12,766 nt of DNA, taken from positions 1 through 12,766 of the forward strand of contig CAKUHV010000043.1 of the NCBI GenBank assembly GCA_934659445.1, in the 5' to 3' direction. The position numbers were made by a program, and so were the translations under genes. The DNA comes from an uncultured Oscillospiraceae bacterium. GTDB taxonomy: Bacteria > Bacillota > Clostridia > Oscillospirales > Oscillospiraceae. The first letter of the stretch is position 1; each line of letters opens with the position of its first letter. Shown here piece after piece: positions 5,915-12,647 of this stretch. The notes below the pieces were generated by a model. That model was not told where the DNA came from and ran no database searches. It saw nothing but the letters and a program-made list of their open reading frames with translations.

Positions 5915-5952
5915 GGCAGTGGAGGGCGCGGCGCTCGCCGCGCCCTCCTGCC
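5915..5952 (+). other. Intercistronic hairpin between the binding protein and permease genes
   Basis: GGAGGGCGCGGC (5921-5932) pairs perfectly with 5937-5948 around a GCTC loop. GGCA (5915-5918) with TGCC (5949-5952) extends the stem across a 2-nt bulge. No U-tract follows. It is best read as a 3'-end stabiliser or attenuating element that sets a higher level for the binding protein than for the permease. Confidence 0.6.
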
Positions 5953-6007
5953 AGATCGATCACTATCAGCAACCCTTTGGAAATCCATTTTGAAAGGATA
6001 GAGAGAG

Positions 6008-7915
6008 ATGGGAAAGTCCCAAAACAGTAATCTGGCGAACAAGCTGTTCCCTATTGTGGCTGTCGCCATGTGTGTTTTCCACCTTTACACCGTGGTTCAG
6101 CCCTCGCTGGACTCCATCCAGCAGCAGGCCATCCACCTGTGCTTCGCTCTGGTCCTGGTCTTCCTGGACTGCATGAGCGTAAAAGACGGCAAGAAGCCCA
6201 AAACTTTGAATGTTATTGTGGACATCGTTCTGATGGCCGTTTCCATTTATTCCCTGACGTATATTCTGGTCAAGCAGGAGACTCTGATCAACAAGATCGG
6301 GACTTACACCAGCAACGATTTATTTGTGGGAGCGTCCCTGATCCTGATCCTGTTTGTGGCTACATACCGAACCTTCGGTAAGGCCCTGCCCATTTTGGTG
6401 GGCATCTTCCTGCTGTACGGCCGCTACGGCTATGTGGTGCCCGGTATGCTGTATCACGCCGGCATCGCCTGGCCCCGCCTGATTGTCAGCGTCACCACCA
6501 ACCTGTCCGGTATGTTCGGCACCGTGCTGGAGGTCTCCTCCACCTACATCGTCCTGTTCATGATCTTTGGCGGCCTGCTGGACGCCAGCGGTGCGGGCAA
6601 CTTCTTCATCAAGTTCGCCATGTCCGCCGGCGGCAAGTCCCGCTCCGGCGCGGCCCAGGCGGCCGTAATCTCCAGCGGTCTGGTGGGCTCTATCAACGGC
6701 TCTGCCGTGGCCAACGTGGCCTCCACCGGCGTGTTCACCATTCCCCTGATGAAGGACCGCGGGTATGAGCCCCACTTTGCCGGCGCCGTCGAAGCCTGTG
6801 CCTCCACCGGCGGCATGATCATGCCCCCCGTTATGGGCGTGGCCGCCTTCGTCATGTCCGGCATCACCGGCATCCCCTACACCAAGATCGCTCTGGCTGC
6901 TTTGGTGCCTGCCCTGCTGTATTATGTTACCATCAGCTTTTCTGTCCATTTGCGCGCCCTGAAGAAGGGCTTCAAGCCCCTGACTGACGACGAGATCCCC
7001 TCCATGAAGGAGGTCATGTTCAACGGCGCCCACTTCATGACCCCGCTGATCGTGATCGTCATCCTGATGGTGTCCGGTATGTCCGCCATGCGCAGCGCCT
7101 TCTTCGGCTGCGTCAGCCTGCTGGTAGTGGTCGCCATCCGCGAGACCATCCGTGACCCCAAGTATCTGACCCGCAAGGACTTCTACGTCATGATCTATCA
7201 GGGCTTCGTCAGCGGCGCCAAGAGCTCCATGAGCGTGGCCGCTGCCTGCGCCGCCATGGGCATCATGACTCAGGTCATCATCAACACCGGCATGGCCACC
7301 AAGATCGTCTTCCTGATCAAGTCTCTGGCCGGTGGCCATATGTTCGCTGCCCTGTTCCTCACCTGCGTCATCTCCATCTTCTTCGGCATGGGCGTGCCCA
7401 CCACCGCATCCTATATTCTGGTGGCCTCTCTGGGCGCCCCCGTTCTGATCGAGCTGGGCTATCCCACGCTGGCCGTCCACCTGTTCATCTACTACTACGC
7501 CATTCTGGCCAACATCACTCCTCCCATCGCCTCCGCCGCTCTGGTGGGCTCTCAGATCGCCAAGGCCCCCTATATGCAGACCGGCTGGACCGCCGTGCGT
7601 CTGGGCCTGCCCGGCTTCATCCTGCCCTTCCTGTTTGTGTACCACCCCGAGCTTCTGCTGGAGGGCAGCTTCTTCGCCTGCGCGTCGGTCATCCTGTCCT
7701 GCCTGCTGGGCATGTTCTGCATGGCCTGCTTCTTCGAGGGCTGGTTCTTTACCAGGCTCAGCGTGGTGGAGATGGTTGGCATGGCCGCCGCCACCTTCCT
7801 GCTGGTCAAGCCCGGCACCTACTCCGATCTGATCGGTCTGGCCATCTTCCTGGCAATTTTCTTCTTCCAGTATAAGAAGGGAAAGGCCGCCAAGGCTTCC
7901 GCCGCAGCGGCGTGA
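6008..7915 (+). CDS. TRAP transporter fused 4TM/12TM permease (TAXI-associated)
   Basis: This 635-residue membrane protein fuses the small (DctQ-like, roughly the first 150 residues) and large (DctM-like) TRAP subunits, as usual for TAXI systems. It moves the bound solute inward using the sodium or proton gradient. Family segments include GGLLDASGAGNFFIKFA, GGKSRSGAAQAAVISSG, INGSAVANVASTG, GGMIMPPVMGVAAFVM, FFGMGVPTTASYILVA and ANITPPIASAALVGSQIAKA, the conserved transport-core loops. About 16 hydrophobic segments fit 4+12 helices. The C-terminus ends in a short KKGKAAKASAAAA tail. The ATG at 6008 has AAAGGA (5993-5998) at nine bases. It follows the TAXI gene by 132 bp and ends just before a strong terminator, so it closes the operon. 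Confidence 0.95.
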   Translation: MGKSQNSNLANKLFPIVAVAMCVFHLYTVVQPSLDSIQQQAIHLCFALVLVFLDCMSVKDGKKPKTLNVIVDIVLMAVSIYSLTYILVKQETLINKIGTYTSNDLFVGASLILILFVATYRTFGKALPILVGIFLLYGRYGYVVPGMLYHAGIAWPRLIVSVTTNLSGMFGTVLEVSSTYIVLFMIFGGLLDASGAGNFFIKFAMSAGGKSRSGAAQAAVISSGLVGSINGSAVANVASTGVFTIPLMKDRGYEPHFAGAVEACASTGGMIMPPVMGVAAFVMSGITGIPYTKIALAALVPALLYYVTISFSVHLRALKKGFKPLTDDEIPSMKEVMFNGAHFMTPLIVIVILMVSGMSAMRSAFFGCVSLLVVVAIRETIRDPKYLTRKDFYVMIYQGFVSGAKSSMSVAAACAAMGIMTQVIINTGMATKIVFLIKSLAGGHMFAALFLTCVISIFFGMGVPTTASYILVASLGAPVLIELGYPTLAVHLFIYYYAILANITPPIASAALVGSQIAKAPYMQTGWTAVRLGLPGFILPFLFVYHPELLLEGSFFACASVILSCLLGMFCMACFFEGWFFTRLSVVEMVGMAAATFLLVKPGTYSDLIGLAIFLAIFFFQYKKGKAAKASAAAA

Positions 7916-7927
7916 TCCGAGGTCTCA

Positions 7928-7961
7928 AAAAGGAGCGGTCCACTCAGGGACCGCTCCTTTT
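7928..7961. terminator. Bidirectional intrinsic terminator after the TRAP permease
   Basis: A perfect 14-bp stem, AAAAGGAGCGGTCC (7928-7941) with its complement (7948-7961), has a 6-nt loop. The A and T tracts form the base of the stem, so a U-run follows the GC stem in both directions. It begins 12 bases past the permease stop and also serves the converging minus-strand pair. Confidence 0.9.
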
Positions 7962-7965
7962 GATC

Positions 7966-8006
7966 GACAAGGTCCCGGCACAGGCTTTCTGTGCCGGGAC
8001 CTTGTC
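7966..8006. terminator. 18-bp hairpin directly after the serine hydrolase gene
   Basis: A perfect 18-bp stem (7966-7983 with 7989-8006) has a GCTTT loop, three bases past the stop codon of the minus-strand hydrolase. It has no adjacent U-tract on either strand. It probably acts together with the 7928-7961 terminator or protects the 3' end. Confidence 0.7.
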
Positions 8007-8009
8007 TGC

Positions 8010-8924
8010 TTACAGCTGGGGCACGACCGTATCCCACAGGGCATCCAGGATCGGCTGGGTACAGCCCTCCTTGTGGGCGGCCAGAGCGATGACCGCGTCC
8101 TGCCGGGGCAGAACGATGATAAACTGGCCGTAGATCCCCTCCGCCCGGTAGGCGTCGTCCCGGGCGCACCGCCACACCCAGTAGCCATAGCCGGCGGCGG
8201 AGTCCCGTTCGCTGCGATAGGGGTTTCCGGCGGTATCCACATGGCAGCGCACCGCATCCCGGATATAGGCGGCGGGCACCAGCCTGCGGCCCTTCCAGCA
8301 GCCCTCGTTCAGGAACAGCTGCCCCACCCGGGACATCTCCTCCAGATTCAGAAACAGGCCGCCCACCCCCAGGGTGTAGCCCAGCGGGCAGGTCATCCAC
8401 TGGGGATTGGGGATCTCCAACGGATCAAACAGCCGGGGTTTGAGATAATCTACCAGAGACATCCCAGCCCGCTTTTGGATGGCACGGGAGGCCAGAATGG
8501 GGGCACAGTTGTTGTATATGAAGCGCTGGCCTGGGGCGGACACAAGGGGGTAGTGCAGGGCGTAGTGGACCCAGTCCAGGTCCTCCAGCCAATCCCGCTG
8601 ACAGCCGTGGAGCACCAATTTGTCATAACCGGCTGTCATGGTCATCAGATGTCCCACCCGCAGCTGGCTGAGATAGTTGGAGGGACAGGCCGGAGCCTGC
8701 TCGGGGAAGATGTCCACGACCCGTTCGTCCATGGTCAGCAGCCCCTCCTCCAGCGCCATGCCCATGGCCAAAGAGAGCACCGTTTTGCTGCAGGAATGAA
8801 TGTTGTCCCGGCGGCCATCCCACCAGTAGAAGCTGTCCAGAATGGTGTCGTGTTGGCGCACTAAAACGCCGTGAATGTCCAGTCCCTCCTTACTGACAGC
8901 GGCAATAAACGGTTTCAGATCCAT
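8010..8924 (-). CDS. Serine hydrolase, class C beta-lactamase family
   Basis: This 304-residue protein has the beta-lactamase/penicillin-binding-like transpeptidase fold. The SxxK motif is S44-C-S-K47, the YxN motif is Y137-N-N139, and the third active-site strand is GIYGQFIIVLP (263-273), the GQ-type seen in EstB-like and 6-aminohexanoate-hydrolase-like members rather than KTG. There is no signal peptide, so it is probably a cytosolic esterase, amidase or peptidase and not a resistance enzyme. The start is ATG 8924, where AAAGGA lies about seven bases upstream; the frame stays open to 9002, but that part overlaps the end of the preceding permease gene. It lies 23 bp downstream of the AEC permease on the same strand, so the two are likely co-transcribed. 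The substrate is unknown. Confidence 0.9.
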   Translation of the reverse strand: MDLKPFIAAVSKEGLDIHGVLVRQHDTILDSFYWWDGRRDNIHSCSKTVLSLAMGMALEEGLLTMDERVVDIFPEQAPACPSNYLSQLRVGHLMTMTAGYDKLVLHGCQRDWLEDLDWVHYALHYPLVSAPGQRFIYNNCAPILASRAIQKRAGMSLVDYLKPRLFDPLEIPNPQWMTCPLGYTLGVGGLFLNLEEMSRVGQLFLNEGCWKGRRLVPAAYIRDAVRCHVDTAGNPYRSERDSAAGYGYWVWRCARDDAYRAEGIYGQFIIVLPRQDAVIALAAHKEGCTQPILDALWDTVVPQL

Positions 8925-8947
8925 GATTGTTTCCTTTCCGCCGGGCA

Positions 8948-9886
8948 TCAGATCAGACCCAGCTGTTTTAAGATAAAGATCCAAAAGAAGAACGTAAAGC
9001 AACAGAACAACGAGGTGGAGACCACCACCTGCCCAGTCAACTCATAGTCACTATTGTAGATCTGGGCCATGGCAAAGGCGGTGGCTGCCATAGGGGCGGC
9101 GGAGACCAGAAGGGTGACTGACAGATCGTTCCCCCGGAAGCCCAAAGCGATGGCACACAGCATCACTGCCAGGGGGATCACCACCAAACGCAGACAGCTG
9201 AGAAGAACCACCTGCTTCCACCCCTGCTTCAGGGTGGAGAAGTTGAAGGAGATGCCCAGCGTGACCAGAGCCAGAACAGTACCCGCCTGCCCAAGCGAGA
9301 CCATAGCAGACTCCACAGCGGAAGATAGACGGATGCCTAAAAGGGAGAAAGCCAGACCGGTCAGAGAGCCGACAATGAGGGAGTTCTTCAGAATACAACA
9401 GAGTAAATGAGGAACGGAGGGCTTTCCGCCGCGCAGGCTTTCCAGGGCGATCACGGCCAGCGTGTTATACAGGGGCACCAGCACCGTAATGGCAATGGTC
9501 ATGGATGCGACGCCCGCCTCATCCGTCAGTGTCTGGGCCAGAGCGATGCCGATGATGGCGATATTTGAGCGGAACAGCGCCTGAAGGCAGGCGCCCCGCC
9601 GCCGGGGGTCGGGCACGGTGCGTGAGAACAGGACGGCTCCCCCTGCGAAGAGGAGCAACGTCTGCAGCACCAGAAAGGCGATCAGCCGGGGCGAGAAGGC
9701 GCGGTCAAAATCGGCGGTATAAACGCTGTAAAACATATAGACGGACAGCAGTGCGTTGAAGCACAGCTTGTTCAGCTGGGGGACCACCGCCTCGGTCACA
9801 ATGCCCAGCCGCTTGGCCACATAGCCCACCGAGAGCTTGATAAAGATGGGTAGCACGCAGTTCAGCGCGGTCAGCAGATTGTTCAT
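8948..9886 (-). CDS. AEC-family (auxin efflux carrier type) permease
   Basis: This 312-residue membrane protein has about ten hydrophobic helices in two halves, the AEC layout. Characteristic segments are PIFIKLSVGYVAKRLG at the N-terminus, the motif FRSNIAIIGIALA in the fourth helix, ILKNSLIVGSLTGLA, and LVSAAPMAATAFAMAQIY. Bacterial members carry malate, malonate and similar small organic anions, or have unknown substrates. The start at ATG 9886 has AAGGA five bases away. In-frame ATGs at 9904 and 9979 lack a ribosome binding site and would add a soluble, unconserved leader. The gene ends 23 bp before the serine hydrolase start, which suggests the permease handles the substrate or product of that hydrolase. 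Confidence 0.92.
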   Translation of the reverse strand: MNNLLTALNCVLPIFIKLSVGYVAKRLGIVTEAVVPQLNKLCFNALLSVYMFYSVYTADFDRAFSPRLIAFLVLQTLLLFAGGAVLFSRTVPDPRRRGACLQALFRSNIAIIGIALAQTLTDEAGVASMTIAITVLVPLYNTLAVIALESLRGGKPSVPHLLCCILKNSLIVGSLTGLAFSLLGIRLSSAVESAMVSLGQAGTVLALVTLGISFNFSTLKQGWKQVVLLSCLRLVVIPLAVMLCAIALGFRGNDLSVTLLVSAAPMAATAFAMAQIYNSDYELTGQVVVSTSLFCCFTFFFWIFILKQLGLI

Positions 9887-9990
9887 GTTCGTCCTTGTTT
9901 CCATACAGGCTTTCAGTTGCCGAAATGTCCCCTTCGCTTCTCGGCCCCGCCCCCGGGGGCCCGGAACGCGGAAAAGCATGGGATAAGATA

Positions 9991-10019
9991 AAAATACCGT
10001 AAACGGGGCAAAAAATCAA
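9991..10019 (-). promoter_or_regulatory. Promoter of the AEC permease-hydrolase pair
   Basis: On the minus strand, TTGATT (10019-10014) and TATTTT (9996-9991) are spaced by 17 bases. The leader of about 100 nt contains the perfect palindrome GCCCCCGGGGGC (9949-9960). Confidence 0.5.
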
Positions 10020-10081
10020 CGCAGTTGACTAAACGGCATGGACCTATGATTTTTTGTTATGGGCGGGCCCGGGCACAGGCT

Positions 10082-10124
10082 TGCCCCCCGGCGCGGAGCC
10101 TTTGTTTTTCCGCGTCAGGGGGCA
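10082..10124. other. Hairpin in the lexA 3' region
   Basis: TGCCCCC (10082-10088) pairs with GGGGGCA (10118-10124). An inner CGCGG/CCGCG pair (10092-10096 with 10110-10114) sits across a 3x3 internal loop. No U-tract follows on the minus strand, so it is a weak candidate for the lexA transcript end. The rest of 10020-10165 shows nothing else. Confidence 0.35.
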
Positions 10125-10165
10125 TTTTCCCAAAAACGTTTTCCTCGATCCGGTCCGCGGCGGCA

Positions 10166-10783
10166 TCAATACCGCCGCACCACGGCCACCACCTTGCCGA
10201 TGATCTCGGCATGGTCGCCGTCGATGGGCTGATAGGCCGGGTTCTCCGGCAGCAGCAGGGTGTGGCCATCCTTCCGCCACAGGGTCTTCACCGTGGCCTC
10301 GTCCTCGAACAGGGCCACCACGATCTCGCCGTTGCGGGCGTCCTGCTGCCGGTGCACCACCACCAGGTCGTCGGGCAGGATGCCGGCGTTCAGCATGGAC
10401 TCCCCCCGGACCCGAAGGGCGAAGTGCTCCCCCTCCACCCCCTGGGTGTCGAAGGTCAGGTAGTCCTCGATGCACTCCTGGGCCAGAATGGGGGACCCGG
10501 CGGCCACGTTGCCCACAACGGGCACCCGGTCAGCCCTGGCGTCGATCTCCTCCGCCACCGGCCCTGTAGACACGCCGGGCAGCGAGATGGCCCGGGTCTT
10601 GCCCTCGGCCTTGACGATCACCCCGGCCTCCTCCAGCCCCTTCATGTGGAAGTGGACGGTGGAGGGGGACTTCAGTCCCACGGCCGCGCCGATCTCCCGC
10701 ACAGAGGGGGGGTAGCCGTGGTCGCTGGTGAATTGCAGAATGAAGTCGTAGATCTTCTGCTGCTTGGCGGTCAGCTTGGCCAT
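10166..10783 (-). CDS. lexA: SOS repressor LexA
   Basis: This 205-residue protein has normal LexA length and is complete. The N-terminal winged helix-turn-helix covers about residues 1-65 (TAKQQKIYDFI, YPPSVREIGAAVGLKSPSTVHFH). The self-cleavage site is A95-G96 within GNVAAGSP. The catalytic dyad is Ser129 (RGESM) and Lys166 (EATVKTLW). LexA represses DNA-damage genes and cuts itself when RecA filaments form. The ATG at 10783 has AAAGGAG eight bases upstream. A sigma-A promoter and a matching SOS box lie upstream, so autoregulation is expected. No other SOS gene is visible nearby; the gene stands alone between the AEC permease and the DUF362 gene. Confidence 0.97.
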   Translation of the reverse strand: MAKLTAKQQKIYDFILQFTSDHGYPPSVREIGAAVGLKSPSTVHFHMKGLEEAGVIVKAEGKTRAISLPGVSTGPVAEEIDARADRVPVVGNVAAGSPILAQECIEDYLTFDTQGVEGEHFALRVRGESMLNAGILPDDLVVVHRQQDARNGEIVVALFEDEATVKTLWRKDGHTLLLPENPAYQPIDGDHAEIIGKVVAVVRRY

Positions 10784-10823
10784 AAGTCAGGCTCCTTTCC
10801 CTTGCTCCGGTACTTTCGCCCCC

Positions 10824-10852
10824 ATTTTACCACAGACTCTGCCAAAAGTCAA
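10824..10852 (-). promoter_or_regulatory. Sigma-A promoter of lexA
   Basis: On the minus strand, TTGACT (10852-10847) and TAAAAT (10829-10824) are separated by 17 bases. Transcription should start near 10817, with a leader of about 34 nt. Confidence 0.8.
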
Positions 10853-10863
10853 ACGGATGTTCC
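10850..10863 (-). promoter_or_regulatory. lexA: SOS box (LexA operator) of lexA
   Basis: GGAAC-ATCC-GTTTG on the minus strand matches the Gram-positive SOS box CGAAC-N4-GTTCG with two mismatches. It overlaps the first three bases of the lexA -35. This position would block RNA polymerase and give autoregulation. Confidence 0.75.
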
Positions 10864-10899
10864 AAATTTTTACGTTTTCTTTTGCCCTCTCATAAAGAA

Positions 10900-10924
10900 G
10901 TGCCCCCGGCTCTGCCGGGGGCAC
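10900..10924 (-). terminator. Terminator of the DUF362 gene
   Basis: A perfect 11-bp stem, GTGCCCCCGGC (10900-10910) with 10914-10924, has a 3-nt loop. On the minus strand it is followed by TTCTTTATG. It lies 52 bases past the DUF362 stop and upstream of the lexA operator. Confidence 0.75.
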
Positions 10925-10976
10925 CCCACTGTTTTCTCTCTTCCGCCCCCGGGGCCGAAAGGGCAGAAGCTCAGGC

Positions 10977-12128
10977 TCACTTCATGCCGATCAGCTCATA
11001 CTCCCGGGCGCCCAGGCCGATCTTCTCCGCGTGCTCCAGGGTCTCCTTCCAGGCCATGTTGGGGTTGCTGTTCTCCCACACGTTGCCGTGGTCGTGGAAG
11101 TGGGGGTCCCGCAGGTGCTCGCCCAGCTGGCTGTTGGCAAAGGGTGTGGCCTGCTCACACAGGTCCACGCAGGCCTGATCCAGGGCCACGGGGTCAAAGG
11201 AGGCCAGCATCCCGATGTTGGGCAGGATGGGGGCGTCGTTCTCGCCGTGGCAGTCGCAGTTGGGGGACACGTCGGTGATCAGGCTGATGTGGAAGCAGGG
11301 TCGCCCGTGGCACACGGCGGCGGTATACTCCGCCATCTTCCGCCCCAGCAGCTGGGGAGCGTTATAGTTCTGGTTCCTGATGGCGTCGAAGGCGCAGGCG
11401 CCGATGCACCGGCCGCAGCCCTTGCACAGGGCGGGGTCGATCCACGCCTTGGTCACCGTCTGGCCCTGCTCGTCCGTCCTGGGCAGGTAGGAGATGGCGT
11501 TGGAGCCGCACTCTCTGGCGCACCGCCGGCAGCCCCGGCACTTTTTCTCATTCACCACGGGGTGGCCGCTGTTGTGCTGCTGCATCTTGCCCGCCCGGCT
11601 GCCGCAGCCCATGCCGATGTTCTTGATGGCGCCGCCGAAGCCCGCCTGCTCGTGGCCCTTGAAGTGGGTCAGGGAGATAAAGATGTCCGCATCCATTACC
11701 GCCCGGCCGATATACGCCTGCTTGCAGTACTCGCCGTTGGGCACAGGCACCAGAATGTCGTCCGTGCCCCGCAGGCCGTCGCCGATGATGATCTGGCAGC
11801 CGGTGGTCACCGTGTTGAAGCCGTTGAGATTGGCGCAGTCCATGTGCTCCAGGGCGTTCTTCCTGCTGCCGGGATACAGGGTGTTGCAGTCGGTCAGGAA
11901 GGGCACGCCCCCCTGCTCCTTCACCACGTCGGCCACCGCCTTGGCGTAGTTGGGCCGCAGGAACGCCAGGTTCCCCAGCTCGCCGAAGTGCATCTTGATG
12001 GCCACAAACTTGCCGTCCATGTCGATCTGGCCGATGCCCGCCTGTCGGATCAGCTTCTGCAGCTTCGCCGTCAGACTCACCCCCAGCCGGGTGCGGAAAT
12101 CCGTAAAATACACCTTAGACTTTTCCAT
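10977..12128 (-). CDS. DUF362 protein with two [4Fe-4S] clusters
   Basis: This 383-residue protein has DUF362 segments on both sides of a ferredoxin insert. The N-terminal part includes VAIKMHFGELGN (42-53), LTDCNTLYPGSRKNA and SLTHFKGHEQAGFGGAIKNIGMGCGS. Two CxxCxxCxxxC motifs follow: C197/C200/C203/C207 and C235/C238/C241/C245. The C-terminal part includes ASFDPVALDQACVDL and NPNMAWKETL. Neither fourth cysteine is followed by the proline common in ferredoxins. There is no signal peptide, so it is cytosolic. The family is common in anaerobes and has no settled biochemical role; electron transfer is inferred from the clusters. The ATG at 12128 has AAGGAG eight bases upstream. It is monocistronic, with its own promoter and terminator. 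Confidence 0.92.
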   Translation of the reverse strand: MEKSKVYFTDFRTRLGVSLTAKLQKLIRQAGIGQIDMDGKFVAIKMHFGELGNLAFLRPNYAKAVADVVKEQGGVPFLTDCNTLYPGSRKNALEHMDCANLNGFNTVTTGCQIIIGDGLRGTDDILVPVPNGEYCKQAYIGRAVMDADIFISLTHFKGHEQAGFGGAIKNIGMGCGSRAGKMQQHNSGHPVVNEKKCRGCRRCARECGSNAISYLPRTDEQGQTVTKAWIDPALCKGCGRCIGACAFDAIRNQNYNAPQLLGRKMAEYTAAVCHGRPCFHISLITDVSPNCDCHGENDAPILPNIGMLASFDPVALDQACVDLCEQATPFANSQLGEHLRDPHFHDHGNVWENSNPNMAWKETLEHAEKIGLGAREYELIGMK

Positions 12129-12216
12129 CGTATTCGCTCCTTCTCTCGCCTCCGCCCGCCGCGCAGCGCTGGCCCGAGAACGTCTTTTCGGCCCTGTCGG
12201 GCCCCTTAATGGGTCT

Positions 12217-12245
12217 ATTTTACTCTAAATACTGCCGCAGTACAA
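12217..12245 (-). promoter_or_regulatory. Sigma-A promoter of the DUF362 gene
   Basis: On the minus strand, TTGTAC (12245-12240) and TAAAAT (12222-12217) are separated by 17 bases. The leader of about 80 nt carries a small hairpin, GGCCC-TGTC-GGGCC (12190-12203). Confidence 0.75.
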
Positions 12246-12279
12246 CTTATTTTTCTCCCCGTTTATGCATAGCATCGAC

Positions 12280-12301
12280 GTTGCTAACAGGTTGCTAACA
12301 G
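12280..12301. repeat. Tandem 11-bp direct repeat (GTTGCTAACAG x2)
   Basis: Two identical, directly adjacent copies of GTTGCTAACAG lie between the tRNA terminator tail and the DUF362 promoter. The 11-bp period equals about one helical turn, so a protein bound to each copy would sit on the same DNA face. Confidence 0.7.
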
Positions 12302-12308
12302 ACGAGGA

Positions 12309-12355
12309 TATAAAAGAAAAAGAAAAGTCCTGAACCCCTTGGGGCTCAGGACTTT
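12309..12355 (-). terminator. Terminator of the tRNA-Val gene
   Basis: The stem AAAGTCCTGA (12324-12333) with TCAGGACTTT (12346-12355) is extended inside by CCC/GGG pairs. On the minus strand it is followed by the pyrimidine run TTCTTTTTCTTTTATA. It begins three bases past the encoded CCA. Confidence 0.88.
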
Positions 12356-12358
12356 CAA

Positions 12359-12435
12359 TGGTGGACGCTAACGGACTTGAACCGCTGACCCCCTGCACGT
12401 CAAGCAGGTGCTCTAGCCAGCTGAGCTAAGCGTCC
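12359..12435 (-). tRNA. tRNA-Val (anticodon GAC), CCA encoded
   Basis: The minus strand folds as a complete 77-nt cloverleaf. The acceptor stem is GGACGCT with AGCGTCC (7 bp). The D arm is in AGCTCAGCTGGCTAGAGC, and the anticodon stem CCTGC/GCAGG encloses the loop TTGACGT with anticodon GAC. The T arm carries GGTTCAAGTCC. The discriminator is A and the terminal CCA is encoded at 12361-12359. It reads GUC and GUU valine codons. It is a single-gene transcript with a near-consensus promoter and its own terminator. Confidence 0.95.
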
Positions 12436-12449
12436 AGACAGCATAGATA

Positions 12450-12478
12450 ACTATACCACGCTTCCCCCAAAATGTCAA
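12450..12478 (-). promoter_or_regulatory. Consensus promoter of the tRNA-Val gene
   Basis: On the minus strand, a perfect TTGACA (12478-12473) and TATAGT (12455-12450) are separated by 17 bases. The predicted start lies only a few bases before the mature tRNA 5' end. Confidence 0.88.
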
Positions 12479-12571
12479 CGATTTTCTGCGCTATTTTCCG
12501 TCCCCTGTTTTTCTGCCCATTGTCCCCCCTTTTTTGCTTTGAAATTTCGCCCCCTTTTGCAAAAGAACCTG

Positions 12572-12600
12572 CTGACCGGCCGGGCGGAACGTGGTATAAT
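12572..12600 (+). promoter_or_regulatory. Sigma-A promoter of the right-edge gene
   Basis: CTGACC (12572-12577) and a perfect TATAAT (12595-12600) are separated by 17 bases. The start near 12607 gives a leader of about 40 nt containing AGGAGG. Confidence 0.7.
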
Positions 12601-12647
12601 ACCCCCGGAGACGCTCATCCCTGCTTCATTCGATAGGAGGTATCCCT

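Noticed and set aside
8625..8639. Third possible LysR box, ATAAC-CGGCT-GTCAT
   Set aside because: It has one mismatch in the right arm, lies inside the serine hydrolase coding region, and has no promoter at the matching distance.
8010..8924. Beta-lactam resistance gene
   Set aside because: There is no signal peptide, the third motif is GQ-type rather than KTG, and the context is a metabolic permease.
10025..11278. 417-codon plus-strand frame across lexA
   Set aside because: It runs antisense through lexA, its operator and the DUF362 terminator, and its composition is typical of shadow frames.
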